64,000 nucleotides of DNA, taken from Ruegeria haliotis. Its GTDB lineage: Bacteria > Pseudomonadota > Alphaproteobacteria > Rhodobacterales > Rhodobacteraceae. How positions within the stretch are numbered: position 1 is the first letter of the stretch; every line of letters begins with the position of its first letter. The position numbers and the translations under genes are program-made. Below are positions 7,866-16,786 of the stretch, one piece after another. The notes under the pieces are model-generated. The model was not told where the DNA came from. It ran no database searches and saw only the letters and a program-made list of their open reading frames with translations. The stretch is taken from assembly GCF_013377785.1 (NCBI RefSeq), contig NZ_JABXWT010000006.1, positions 105,191 through 169,190 of the forward strand, read 5' to 3'.

Positions 7866-8792
7866 ATGTGGCTCGTATTTTTTCAGATGTTGGTGGTTGT
7901 TGCTTTGGCAACGGCGGTTCATGCTGAAAAACGCGACTATGTCGATCTCGCTCAACGTGGCTGGGGGTATGAGCTGCGGTCCACTATGTTGGGCCGGGAC
8001 CTTGCGATACCAGTTCACATCAATGGCCGAAATCTGGCCGGGGCTTCGTTATGTCTGGTGGGTGAGCCGCCTCATCCTCAGACTCTGGCGACCCTGAAGG
8101 CCTTTAACGCCTTGCTGAAGCACAGTTTTGGACACCCCGCGCCCATGCGGTACGCTGGCCTGTCAGCGAGAAATTGCGGAACGGGCCGAACAGTGGTTTT
8201 GCGACTGTATTCCGGATACCCGCCAAACCGCGAGCTGTCGTCGGATCTGGACTGGCTCAGTGAAATTCATCAGCTCGGGTTGCCTGTCGGACGCAGATAT
8301 GTGGTGACGTCGCCGGCAATGGCGCAGACCTTCTTTGGCCGTCGGGGGCAGGGGACGCATATTATGGTCAAGCAACCTGCCCACCGTCGACCCGACCTGC
8401 TGGAGACGGCCTTTCACAAGTCGATCCTGATTGAAGAATTGTTCCAGTCCTACACGTTCGGGATGGATATTCTTTTGTACGACAAAGCGTCGGGGTTTTT
8501 GTCTAAACTACAGGAAACACCGGTGAATCTACAAAGGCTACCGTGGAGCTCGCATGATTTCATGCGCGCTTTGCTAAGCTCAAATCCTGAAGGTCTGTGC
8601 GCCTTTGACGTTTTCATGATGCACGCCATTGCGCAGGCGCCTGTCGATCAAACAATTGATCCGGGTTTCATCGATTACATCACCAGCCAATATGACAATC
8701 TGTGGGCGCAGGCCGATGCCACGCTGGCAGATCCGCAGTTTTCGGTTTTGTTTGATGAAGGCTGTACCACGGCCGTTCAGGTTCAAAGGTAA
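7866..8792 (+). CDS. Secreted protein of unknown function
   Basis: About 308 residues. ATG 7866 is preferred over ATG 7860 because AAGGGG ends 6 nt before it. A hydrophobic signal peptide ends near A-T-A-V-H-A-E. The mature protein has a few cysteines (CLV, NCGTG, GLCAFD, GCTT) and an EELFQSY segment that loosely recalls DUF2927-type proteins; I do not treat that as an assignment. It precedes the MoxR operon by 87 bp and may or may not share its promoter. No enzymatic motif is visible. Confidence 0.6.
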   Translation: MWLVFFQMLVVVALATAVHAEKRDYVDLAQRGWGYELRSTMLGRDLAIPVHINGRNLAGASLCLVGEPPHPQTLATLKAFNALLKHSFGHPAPMRYAGLSARNCGTGRTVVLRLYSGYPPNRELSSDLDWLSEIHQLGLPVGRRYVVTSPAMAQTFFGRRGQGTHIMVKQPAHRRPDLLETAFHKSILIEELFQSYTFGMDILLYDKASGFLSKLQETPVNLQRLPWSSHDFMRALLSSNPEGLCAFDVFMMHAIAQAPVDQTIDPGFIDYITSQYDNLWAQADATLADPQFSVLFDEGCTTAVQVQR

Positions 8793-8879
8793 TACCATCG
8801 GGTATATTTTGCTGGATGGGGGACTCCGGTTAGCTTGTTTGGGGGCAACGCGACCCAATACAGGCCGCAGGGAGGACCT

Positions 8880-9836
8880 ATGGACACCAGATCTGAAAAC
8901 CGGCCGCATACGGTCGCGGAGCTGTCCGGGTACTTGTCGCGGGGGCTTGTCGGGCATGAACATCTGGTTGAATGCCTGTTGATCGCGCTATTGGAAGGCG
9001 GGCATCTGCTGGTCGAAGGCTCGCCAGGTTTGGCCAAAACCCGCGCGGTGAAGTGGTTGTCAAACGCGGTGGAAGGAAGCTTTGCCCGCATTCAATGCAC
9101 CCCTGATCTGATGCCTTCGGACGTAACCGGCACACCTGTGTATCAGCCGCAGGATGGTCGGTTTGAATTTGTTCCGGGGCCGGTCTTTCATACTCTGGTT
9201 CTGGTCGACGAAATCAACCGGGCACCTCCCAAGGTTCAATCGGCGCTGCTTGAGGCAATGGCCGAGCAACAGGTTACTGTTGGCAATGAGACCCACCCAT
9301 TGCCCGATCCGTTTTTGGTCATAGCCACGCAGAACCCTATTGAACACGATGGGACCTTTCCGCTGCCCGAGGCGCAGTTGGATCGGTTCCTTCTGCATGT
9401 CGTCCTGACCATGCCGGATCTGGAAACGGAGCGTCAGATTCTGGATCTGGTGATCGCCGAAACTCAGGACGGTCCCCCCGATGTTGTGCGAATGACCCTT
9501 GAAGCACTGCGATTGGCGCGTGCTGAAACCCGCGCCGTATATCTGGCACCGGAATTGCGGGATTACATCGTGCGGCTGGTTTCGGCGACACGCGAAGGGC
9601 AATTCGCCGAGCATGTCGAACATGCGGTTTCTCCACGCGGATCGCTTGCGTTGGCCTCTGCCGCGCGCGCGCGCGCATATCTGCGGGGCCGGGACTTTGC
9701 CTTGCCCGAGGATGTCGCGGCGGTGGCCCCGGACGCGCTGGCGCATCGGATGGTTCTGACATGGCGGGCCGTCGCGGATGGACGAAAGCCGCGCGAACTG
9801 GTCGCGGATATCCTGAACGCGGTCGAACCGCTGTGA
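8880..9836 (+). CDS. moxR: MoxR-family AAA+ ATPase
   Basis: A 318-residue AAA+ chaperone-like ATPase. The P-loop is the MoxR variant G-S-P-G-L-A-K-T (about 47-54), with Walker B in VLVDEIN, sensor-1 in IATQNP and the lid domain at the C-terminus (S-P-R-G-S-L-A-L). The start ATG 8880 follows a GGGAGGA site. MoxR proteins act with vWA-domain partners in cofactor or metal insertion; the founding member supports methanol dehydrogenase activity. It is first in a seven-gene operon with stop/start overlaps throughout. Next to a xoxF/pqq island, a role in XoxF maturation is plausible but inferred. Confidence 0.9.
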   Translation: MDTRSENRPHTVAELSGYLSRGLVGHEHLVECLLIALLEGGHLLVEGSPGLAKTRAVKWLSNAVEGSFARIQCTPDLMPSDVTGTPVYQPQDGRFEFVPGPVFHTLVLVDEINRAPPKVQSALLEAMAEQQVTVGNETHPLPDPFLVIATQNPIEHDGTFPLPEAQLDRFLLHVVLTMPDLETERQILDLVIAETQDGPPDVVRMTLEALRLARAETRAVYLAPELRDYIVRLVSATREGQFAEHVEHAVSPRGSLALASAARARAYLRGRDFALPEDVAAVAPDALAHRMVLTWRAVADGRKPRELVADILNAVEPL

Positions 9837-10738
9837 CGGGCGCGCTGTCACATGCAGGCGTCAGCCTTTCCACCAAAGCCTTAATTGCGCTGAGGCGCGT
9901 TGCGTTGTCAGACAGTGCCACCCCCCCTGTTGCAGCTTTGCCCGGCGGTTTCCTGACCCGTAAACGCGGGCAGGGTATCGAGGTTGCAGATGTGCGGGAA
10001 TATGTGGCTGGCGACGATATCCGTCACCTTGACCGGGGTACTACGGCGCGGACCGGGCGTATGCATATCCGCCAGTTTCAGGAAGAACGTGACAGGGTGT
10101 CCTTGCTGATTGCCGATTTTCGCGCGCCCATGTTCTGGGGTTTGCAACGCGCGTTTTTATCGGTCGCAGCCGCCGAAGCCTTGGTTCTGATCGGATGGCA
10201 TCTGGTGCAGAACGGCGGACGGGTTGGGCTTTTGGCGATCACGGCAGATGCACCGGTGATCATTCCGCCACGCGGTCGGACCCGGGGCATGCTGGACGTG
10301 ATTGGCGGATTGGTGCAGGCGCATTCACATAGTTTGTCGGCCCTTCAATCGGGACAGGATGACGGGCTGACTTTAGAACAGGCCCTGACGAGCACTGAAC
10401 GTCTGACGCCGCCCGGGTCAGAAGTAATCATCGCCTCGGGTTTTGATCAGCCCGGAGACGATCTGGGGGACCGATTGAGCAGGCTTGCGCATCGCCGAAC
10501 CCCGCGCCTTGTTCTGATCACCGAAAGCAAAACACACGAAATGCCCAGCGGTTGGTACCCGATCCGCCTATCGGATGGCCGTCAAAAGCGTGTGTATTTG
10601 TCCGGCTCAGGCTCAGCGACTGACACCATTTACCGACAGGTCGCCAGACACCCTGCGCTGGTCCTGAACGCCAGTGATCCGGTCGAGGATACGGGCCGGC
10701 GTATTTCTGTGGCGCTTGCGGAACGGTATGTCGCATGA
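9833..10738 (+). CDS. DUF58-domain protein (MxaS/BatA-operon type)
   Basis: About 301 residues from GTG 9833, which overlaps the moxR stop as GTGA. The DUF58 signature is seen as the R-E-Y-x-x-G-D-D-I-R-x-L-D segment, followed by a vWA-like fold with LLIADFRAPM. It is expected to be a membrane-peripheral cytoplasmic partner of MoxR. The equivalent gene in methanol dehydrogenase clusters is mxaS. The frame is open upstream within moxR but the protein match begins at the GTG. Confidence 0.85.
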   Translation: MTGALSHAGVSLSTKALIALRRVALSDSATPPVAALPGGFLTRKRGQGIEVADVREYVAGDDIRHLDRGTTARTGRMHIRQFQEERDRVSLLIADFRAPMFWGLQRAFLSVAAAEALVLIGWHLVQNGGRVGLLAITADAPVIIPPRGRTRGMLDVIGGLVQAHSHSLSALQSGQDDGLTLEQALTSTERLTPPGSEVIIASGFDQPGDDLGDRLSRLAHRRTPRLVLITESKTHEMPSGWYPIRLSDGRQKRVYLSGSGSATDTIYRQVARHPALVLNASDPVEDTGRRISVALAERYVA

Positions 10739-11082
10739 GCGAGACCGCCCTGTCCGAAGCCGCGATGCTGACCAGCCTGAGGGATATCCGCCTGCCCGTC
10801 GAGGCACCCGGAGGGCTGCTGGCCGAGCTTGTGTTGACAGCAGGTATGGCGGCACTGGCTGCAGTATGTGTTGTTGCGGTTCTGCGTTTGCTCAGCACGA
10901 AACGCAGCGAGGCGCAAAGTGACAGGCCCGACTGGTCTGATGACCGACGCCGGATCGCCCTGCTACATCTTCTTCGCAAACAGGATGCCAAGCGGTACGC
11001 GGCGCTCAAGGGTGATCTGTACCGCCCCGGTGGCGGGCCGGATCTGGCCGAGCTAGAGGAGGAGGTTGCGCGCCGTGTTTGA
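10735..11082 (+). CDS. Small single-pass membrane protein of MoxR/Bat operon
   Basis: A 115-residue protein that overlaps the previous stop as ATGA. It has one transmembrane helix at about 28-50, preceded by an L-R-D-I-R-L-P motif and followed by a charged cytoplasmic helix region. The motif and layout recall DUF4381-type proteins found at this position in Bat operons. No catalytic residues are visible. Translational coupling to both neighbours implies it belongs to the MoxR/vWA complex. Confidence 0.7.
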   Translation: MSETALSEAAMLTSLRDIRLPVEAPGGLLAELVLTAGMAALAAVCVVAVLRLLSTKRSEAQSDRPDWSDDRRRIALLHLLRKQDAKRYAALKGDLYRPGGGPDLAELEEEVARRV

Positions 11083-12037
11083 GCTGGCCGATCCTGCGGT
11101 ACTGGTTTTGTTGCCTCTGCCCTTGTTGATCGCACGTGTTCTTGTTTCCCGACCTGTGCTGGAACGCGGTTTGCCCGTTCCCGACCATATCGGCGACATA
11201 TTGATCGCAGCCGAGCCAAAACGCAGTGCGCGTCGTCGTGTTTTCGCAGACAGGGTGTTGCTTTGGGCGATGTGGGGGCTGACTCTGTTCGCGCTGTCCG
11301 GCCCGCGTGAGTTGACGCCGGTCAGCGCCCTCAAGGTGTCAGGCCGTGATCTGGCCATTGTGCTGGATTTGTCCGGGTCGATGGTGCGAGATGATTTTTT
11401 TCTGGATAACCGCCAGATTACCCGGTTGGAGGCCGTCACCACTGTGGGTGCGGACTTTGCCCGACGCAGGGGCGGGGACCGGGTGGCATTGATCGTGTTC
11501 GGGTCCGAGGCGTATTATGCGACCCCCTTCACCTTTGACACCGAGGCGGTCGCCCTCCGGATCGAAGAGGCGAACATTGGCATCTCGGGACGGGCAACAA
11601 ACATCTCGGACGGTCTTGGTCTTGCGTTGAAACGTATGGCTGACAGTCAGGCGGCGTCGCGCGTCGTGATCCTGCTGTCTGATGGTGTAAACAATGCTGG
11701 CGCCACCAATCCGCGCGGCGTTGCCGAGCTTGCCAATGGAATGGGAGTTCGCGTGCACACCATTGCGCTGGGGCCGAAGGACCTGGAAAGCGCAAATTTT
11801 GGTGAACGCGGTGTGGTGGATGCGGCCACGCTACGCGCAATTTCCGAGATTTCTGGTGGCGAGAGTTTTCGGGTCAAGACGACCGATGATCTGATCAGCG
11901 TGACACAGGCACTGGACCGACTAGAGGCGACAGACAGCGCCGGTCTTTCAGCCGAGATTTATCGCGACTACTGGACCTGGCCTGCCGCGCTTGCCGCTGC
12001 GCTGGCCCTCTTCGCGGTCTGGAGGCGGGAGGGATGA
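11075..12037 (+). CDS. vWA-domain membrane protein (BatA/MxaC-like)
   Basis: About 320 residues from GTG 11075, placed 10 nt after a GAGGAGG site and overlapping the previous stop; a TTG at 11066 is too close to that site. N-terminal membrane helices precede a von Willebrand A domain with an intact MIDAS motif D-L-S-G-S, then a C-terminal membrane helix. The vWA domain would face the periplasm and bind a metal-dependent ligand. Its counterpart in mxa clusters is MxaC. Confidence 0.85.
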   Translation: MFELADPAVLVLLPLPLLIARVLVSRPVLERGLPVPDHIGDILIAAEPKRSARRRVFADRVLLWAMWGLTLFALSGPRELTPVSALKVSGRDLAIVLDLSGSMVRDDFFLDNRQITRLEAVTTVGADFARRRGGDRVALIVFGSEAYYATPFTFDTEAVALRIEEANIGISGRATNISDGLGLALKRMADSQAASRVVILLSDGVNNAGATNPRGVAELANGMGVRVHTIALGPKDLESANFGERGVVDAATLRAISEISGGESFRVKTTDDLISVTQALDRLEATDSAGLSAEIYRDYWTWPAALAAALALFAVWRREG

Positions 12038-12933
12038 GCGAACTGGACTTCACCCTCCTCCGACCCGGTTGGCTGATATTGCTGCCAGGGTTGGCGCTTG
12101 CAGGCTGGTGGGTTCTGTCACGCGCCGGGGGTTTTGGTGATTGGGACAGGGTCGCGGACCCGCAACTGATGCGCGCCATGGCGGTCATCAGTCGGATTGA
12201 GGCAGCCGCCACACCGCTGCCTCTGATCGCGTTGCTTTCTGTTGTAGGGATATGTGTCATCGCCCTGTCGGGACCGGCGGTCGAGCGGCGGGATGCACAG
12301 ACCTATCGCAATCTGGATGGAGTTTTCTTTGTCGTTGATGTCTCGGCCAGCGTGACGGAAGACGCACGGTGGCCGCAGATGCTGACGATGGGCCGCTTTG
12401 GGGTAGGAGCTTTGGGCTCGCGGCCGGGTGGGATAATCGTCTATGCCGGTGATGCCTATGTCGCCACGGACATGACGACGGATCACAGGCAGTTGGGTCA
12501 GACCTTTTCGCTGATCGATGCCGATACGGTGCCGGACAAAGGCTCGCGGCCCGAACGGGCACTGGCCCTTGCCGGGCAGCGGATTCAAGATGCGGGTGTC
12601 TTGGCGGGTGATATCGTTCTGTTTTCAGACGGCGCGGGGTTGGGGCCTGCGTCGCTGCAACAGATCGCAGCGCTTGTCGATCACGGTGTGCGGGTTTCTC
12701 TGGTGGTTTCGGACGAGACGTCCGCACAGGCGCAGACCCATGCCAGCGTCGGGGGCGGGACGATTTTCACGCTGGATCAGACGGATGATCTGGGCCGATG
12801 GCTGTCCGATGATGTCTCGACACGGCTTGAGAAAGCCGAGTACTCGGTTCTGTTCTGGCACGATCTGGGACGATACGTGTTGGTGCTGTCGCTGTTTCCT
12901 CTCTTGTTTCTGTTCTGGAGGGGGCAGGCATGA
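12034..12933 (+). CDS. Second vWA-domain membrane protein (BatB/MxaL-like)
   Basis: 299 residues, coupled by ATGA. Two N-terminal hydrophobic segments are followed by a vWA domain with MIDAS D-V-S-A-S and a C-terminal transmembrane anchor (Y-V-L-V-L-S-L-F-P-L-L-F-L-F-W). Tandem vWA genes after moxR are the hallmark of Bat-type operons. The predicted topology again places the vWA domain in the periplasm, where methanol dehydrogenase is assembled. Confidence 0.83.
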   Translation: MSELDFTLLRPGWLILLPGLALAGWWVLSRAGGFGDWDRVADPQLMRAMAVISRIEAAATPLPLIALLSVVGICVIALSGPAVERRDAQTYRNLDGVFFVVDVSASVTEDARWPQMLTMGRFGVGALGSRPGGIIVYAGDAYVATDMTTDHRQLGQTFSLIDADTVPDKGSRPERALALAGQRIQDAGVLAGDIVLFSDGAGLGPASLQQIAALVDHGVRVSLVVSDETSAQAQTHASVGGGTIFTLDQTDDLGRWLSDDVSTRLEKAEYSVLFWHDLGRYVLVLSLFPLLFLFWRGQA

Positions 12934-13604
12934 AGTGGCTCGCCATATTGGGCACTGCCCTTGTTATGCTTGCGTTTGCGTTGGGCGGGACTGCACCCTT
13001 CGGCCGGGTCGGGCTTGCGCTGGGGTTGAATGCTGTCGCGGCCCGCGCCTTTCAGGATCCTGCGTGGCAGGGTGTGGCACTGTATCGGGCGGGTGATTTC
13101 GACGCTGCGGCACAGGCATTCGACGCAGCGGACGATTTCTATAATCTGGGCAATGCCAAAGCGCATAGCGGACGCATCGCCGCCGCGCTTGAGGCCTACG
13201 ATCAGGCGATCAAGCGCGGCGATCCGGATGCGCAGGCGAATTTTGACGTTGTGGCGGCCTATTATGCCGGTCTGCAGATCGACCCGGCGGCGCTTGGCTT
13301 GTTTCCAGAGCGCAAATTCGGACCAAAGGCGGACAGTTTCATTGCGCGCGGCGATGCGCGCGCGGCCGGAACAGGCAGCGAGGTTACCAATTCCAACACC
13401 ATGCTGGGTCTGGCCGAGCTGGACAGCCGGGGGCGCTTGGGCGTTCGGCGTATCTTTGATGACAAGTTCATGGTGGCGGATGGGCGTTGGCTGAATCAAC
13501 TGTCGGATGTACCGGGTGAATTCATGGCCGCGCGCATCGCGCAGGAGCATACACGTCGTGCAAAGCTGGGCTTATCTCCGCCAGAGCCGGAGGACCCGCG
13601 ATGA
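12930..13604 (+). CDS. TPR-repeat protein (BatC/MxaK-like)
   Basis: 224 residues, coupled by ATGA. An N-terminal hydrophobic segment anchors or exports it. About two TPR-like units follow at 50-105 (G-V-A-L-Y-R-A-G-D-F-D-A-A-A-Q-A-F and L-E-A-Y-D-Q-A-I). It likely scaffolds the vWA proteins in the periplasm. The C-terminal half has no recognised domain. Confidence 0.75.
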   Translation: MKWLAILGTALVMLAFALGGTAPFGRVGLALGLNAVAARAFQDPAWQGVALYRAGDFDAAAQAFDAADDFYNLGNAKAHSGRIAAALEAYDQAIKRGDPDAQANFDVVAAYYAGLQIDPAALGLFPERKFGPKADSFIARGDARAAGTGSEVTNSNTMLGLAELDSRGRLGVRRIFDDKFMVADGRWLNQLSDVPGEFMAARIAQEHTRRAKLGLSPPEPEDPR

Positions 13605-14806
13605 AATGGTTGATCCTGATCGGTCTGCTGATCCCTGTTCAGGTGATGGCACAATCGAAAACGGTACTGCCGTCCGAGCTGTCGATTGAAGTGTCGATCG
13701 ACGATAACAGTGTAACGCCGTTCACGCATGAAATGATCCTTGTCACAATCAGGGGCATCTACGGGCGTCACGTTACGCGAGAACAGCTGATACAGCCTGA
13801 TTTCGACGGTTTCAGCTGGGCGCAACTGGGACCGGACAGTTGGTCGGAAGAACGGATCGATGGTCGGAACTTCAAAGTGTTTACCCGAAGCATGGCGATT
13901 TATCCGGTGCGCCCGGGCAAGCTGACGATTGGAAGGTTCACACACAATCTGACCCTGACGGATGAGAACGATAATTGGTTCGGACACGCAATCCAGTCAG
14001 AGCCGCTGACCATCGAGGTGGCCGAGGCGCCTGCAACGGCGGGCTGGTGGTTTCCTGTGCGAAATCTGAAAATCTCGGATCAGTGGTCGAATGCTCCGGA
14101 TCAGCTGTCGCCGGGCGAAGGTGTTTTGCGGATGATCCGGATTGAAGCACTGGGTGCAACGCCGGAAATGATTCCGCCCATGCCAGAGCTGCGCTCACCC
14201 TCGGCCATGATCTTCGCCCATCCTGAAAAACGACTGGTTGAGCTGACCCCTGAAGGCCCTGTAACCTATGCGTTCTGGCGGTGGACGATCCGCCCGACCA
14301 ATGACACGTCAGGCATCGTGGAGCCCTTGCAGTTCAGCTATTTCGACACAATTGAACGCGAGGACAGAGAGGTCACCATTTCCGCACAACGCATTGCCTA
14401 TGGAACTGTGTCAGGTCAGGATGCTTCACCGCAGACAACACCTCGCCCCCCTGAAGCACTGTTGCCCGGCTGGCCCGCTGCCATGCTGGCCGTTGCAGTG
14501 TTTCTGATCGGTGTAGGAGCAGGCATGTCGAAACATCGGCTTATAGGTTGGCGTGCACCGGCGCGTTTCAGCTTTTTTGACCCGCTTGCCTGGCAGTTGC
14601 GGCGCTTTGCAAGAACCGGCCAGGTTGCAAGGCTGCGCCAGACCGCAGCGGCGATGGTTCTGCGCGATGTTGTGTCAGAAACGCGTCGTGAACTGATCAT
14701 GGAATTTGACCGTCGCTACTTTGATCCCAAAGCATCTGGGCTTGATCTGATGGATTTCGCCAGACGGTTTTTGCGGGCTGGTGGATACAGGGCTTCAGGG
14801 CGGTGA
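13601..14806 (+). CDS. BatD-like periplasmic membrane protein
   Basis: 401 residues, last gene of the coupled MoxR operon. A signal peptide ending at V-M-A-Q is followed by Ig-like beta domains, a transmembrane helix at about 286-306 and a cytoplasmic helical tail rich in arginine. This is the BatD layout. Transcription probably ends before 14898, where a new gene starts behind its own strong ribosome-binding site. Confidence 0.78.
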   Translation: MKWLILIGLLIPVQVMAQSKTVLPSELSIEVSIDDNSVTPFTHEMILVTIRGIYGRHVTREQLIQPDFDGFSWAQLGPDSWSEERIDGRNFKVFTRSMAIYPVRPGKLTIGRFTHNLTLTDENDNWFGHAIQSEPLTIEVAEAPATAGWWFPVRNLKISDQWSNAPDQLSPGEGVLRMIRIEALGATPEMIPPMPELRSPSAMIFAHPEKRLVELTPEGPVTYAFWRWTIRPTNDTSGIVEPLQFSYFDTIEREDREVTISAQRIAYGTVSGQDASPQTTPRPPEALLPGWPAAMLAVAVFLIGVGAGMSKHRLIGWRAPARFSFFDPLAWQLRRFARTGQVARLRQTAAAMVLRDVVSETRRELIMEFDRRYFDPKASGLDLMDFARRFLRAGGYRASGR

Positions 14807-14897
14807 CATTATTTTGAACAAACGCTCCCCCGTCATTTTCAGGTATCAACTTGAAACAATTCGGATTTGCTGTACCTTCCCCCTCGGAGGAGAACTA

Positions 14898-15617
14898 ATG
14901 AATACGGTGGGGTACCCCAAAGCGGTGGGCCAGGTTTCCAACGTTTTGATTGTGGATGATCATCCACTCTATAGCGATGCATTGGCCGCTGCGCTGGAGC
15001 TGAGTTTTGAGGAATGCCGTATCAAAAAAGCCAAGACGCTCAAGCAGACCTTTGAGGTGCTGAGCGGAGGATTCAGACCAGATTTGATCATGTTTGACCT
15101 GAAGCTGCCCGATGTGACCGGCATTTCCGGATTCCAACAACTTCGGGAACGATGGCCCTCGGTGCCCGTTTTGGTGATTTCGTCGCTTGCATCGAGCGAA
15201 CTGGTGCGATCGCTGATCGAGCATGGCGCGATGGGCTTCCTGCCCAAGGATGCCTCGGCGCAGACGCTGAAACGGGTCATTGGCGAGATTGCAGCCGGAC
15301 GCAGGTATGTCCCTCCGGAATACAGCCAGGTAGAGGAAACAAAATCGGCTAAAGCCGATGTGTATGAGTCCAGCCCGGAACTTTCGACTCTGACGCCACA
15401 GCAGGTTCGTATTCTCAAACTCATTTGCGTCGGCAAATCGAACAAACAGATCGCTTATGAGCTTTCTTTGGCTGAAGCGACGGTCAAGGCACATATCACC
15501 GCGCTGTTGCGTCGACTTGGCGTTCGAAACCGGACCCAGGCCGCCGTTCTGGTCGACTCGGTACTGGCACGGCGGGCGCGACATGAACCGGAGGTTAAGT
15601 CCTTTCTGCAGCACTGA
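14898..15617 (+). CDS. NarL/LuxR-family response regulator (FlhR/ExaE-like)
   Basis: 239 residues. Start ATG 14898 is 5 nt after GGAGGAG; an upstream extension of the frame is dismissed. The receiver domain (about 15-130) has acidic D-D-H at 20-22, phospho-acceptor D67 and the conserved K-D near 115. A LuxR-type HTH is at about 170-225 (LTPQQVRILKL, N-K-Q-I-A-Y-E-L). Regulators of this class (FlhR in Paracoccus, AgmR/ExaE in Pseudomonas) control PQQ-dependent alcohol oxidation, which fits the neighbouring xoxF/pqq genes. The cognate kinase is two genes downstream. Confidence 0.88.
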   Translation: MNTVGYPKAVGQVSNVLIVDDHPLYSDALAAALELSFEECRIKKAKTLKQTFEVLSGGFRPDLIMFDLKLPDVTGISGFQQLRERWPSVPVLVISSLASSELVRSLIEHGAMGFLPKDASAQTLKRVIGEIAAGRRYVPPEYSQVEETKSAKADVYESSPELSTLTPQQVRILKLICVGKSNKQIAYELSLAEATVKAHITALLRRLGVRNRTQAAVLVDSVLARRARHEPEVKSFLQH

Positions 15618-15626
15618 AGGTCACAT

Positions 15627-16784
15627 ATGCAAGAACTGGAGCAAGGACCAAAGTTTATTGGCATGGGACGTTCCCAGGCGTTGGACCCCTACGTCGCTGT
15701 CAATGAGGCCTGTGCGGAAATCGACTGCGCCTTATCCTGCTTTGTGCTGGCGTTTATTCCCAACGAACTTGACCCCGCCGAGGTAACGCGTGCTTTGAAC
15801 TATAAACTGGCCGGTGTGCCGGTGTTCGGGTGCACAACGGCCGGGCAGATAACGGTAAAAGGGTATGAATCGGATGCCCTGCTGTTGTTGGCTTTTCCGA
15901 AGGCGAACTTCCGCTGTTCTTCAATACTGTTCGAAAACATCAGGCCGCTGAATTCCACTGAAGTTGCGGCCAAGGCGCAGCGGCAGGTGGAAAAGTTCCG
16001 TCATACCGCAGGGTGGAACCGGTTGGCATTGATGTTTTCCGACGGTCTTTCAAAGCAAGAGGATTTGCTTGTTTCCACACTCGAGACCGTTCTTGACGGT
16101 TTGCCGATTTTTGGCGGTTCCGCCGGCGACGGTCTGCAATATGAAGAGACATTTGTTCTGCACAATGGTGAAATACACTGCAATGCCTCGGTGCTTCTTC
16201 AGATCGAAACCAACCTGCAATTTCAGGGTATCGGGTTCGATCATTTTTTACCCATAGGATCTGAGATCATCATCACGGATGCCGATCCCGAAGAGCGGAT
16301 GGTGTATGAAATCAATGGGGCGCCTGCGGCATTGGAATATGCGCGGTTGGTCGGATGCGCAGCCGAAGATCTTTCTCCGCAGGTCTTTGCGGAAAACCCG
16401 ATGTTGTTGCGGCAAAACCTGAATTACTATGTGCGTGCAATCCGCGAAGTGACCGACGGCCAGGCGCTGTCTTTTCTGGCTGCGATTGATGATGGTCTGA
16501 TCATGACGCTCGGCCGCGGCAAGGAAATCATCGAAACGCTGGAGGCGGGGCTGGATATTCACGACAGTGCCGGGAAATCACCCGACTTCATCCTGGGATT
16601 CGATTGCGTTCTGCGCAAACTGGAAATCGAACAAAAGCAGCTTAGCAGGCAAGTCTCGGACGTTTTGCAGACCCGACGTGTGATCGGTTTCAACACATAT
16701 GGCGAACAGCAATCCGGCGTTCACATGAATCAGACCTTTGTTGGCGTAGCCTTCTTCGAACCTGTCGTGCGAGATTTGAGCTAA
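15627..16784 (+). CDS. FIST N/C-domain sensory protein
   Basis: 385 residues covering both FIST domains. FIST_N spans about 25-220 (V-F-G-C-T-T-A-G-Q, F-S-D-G-L, then G-G-S-A-G-D) and FIST_C about 230-365 (G-F-N-T-Y-G-E-Q at the end). FIST domains are thought to bind small ligands such as amino acids and often sit next to signalling genes. Here the gene lies between the response regulator and the hybrid kinase with gaps of 9 and 2 nt, so it probably feeds a ligand signal into that system. No membrane segment was seen. Confidence 0.9.
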   Translation: MQELEQGPKFIGMGRSQALDPYVAVNEACAEIDCALSCFVLAFIPNELDPAEVTRALNYKLAGVPVFGCTTAGQITVKGYESDALLLLAFPKANFRCSSILFENIRPLNSTEVAAKAQRQVEKFRHTAGWNRLALMFSDGLSKQEDLLVSTLETVLDGLPIFGGSAGDGLQYEETFVLHNGEIHCNASVLLQIETNLQFQGIGFDHFLPIGSEIIITDADPEERMVYEINGAPAALEYARLVGCAAEDLSPQVFAENPMLLRQNLNYYVRAIREVTDGQALSFLAAIDDGLIMTLGRGKEIIETLEAGLDIHDSAGKSPDFILGFDCVLRKLEIEQKQLSRQVSDVLQTRRVIGFNTYGEQQSGVHMNQTFVGVAFFEPVVRDLS

Positions 16785-16786
16785 CC

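Noticed and set aside
7607..7867. 86-codon minus-strand frame in the gap after the initiator gene
   Set aside because: No domain, no good ribosome-binding site, and it overlaps the start of the downstream gene on the other strand.
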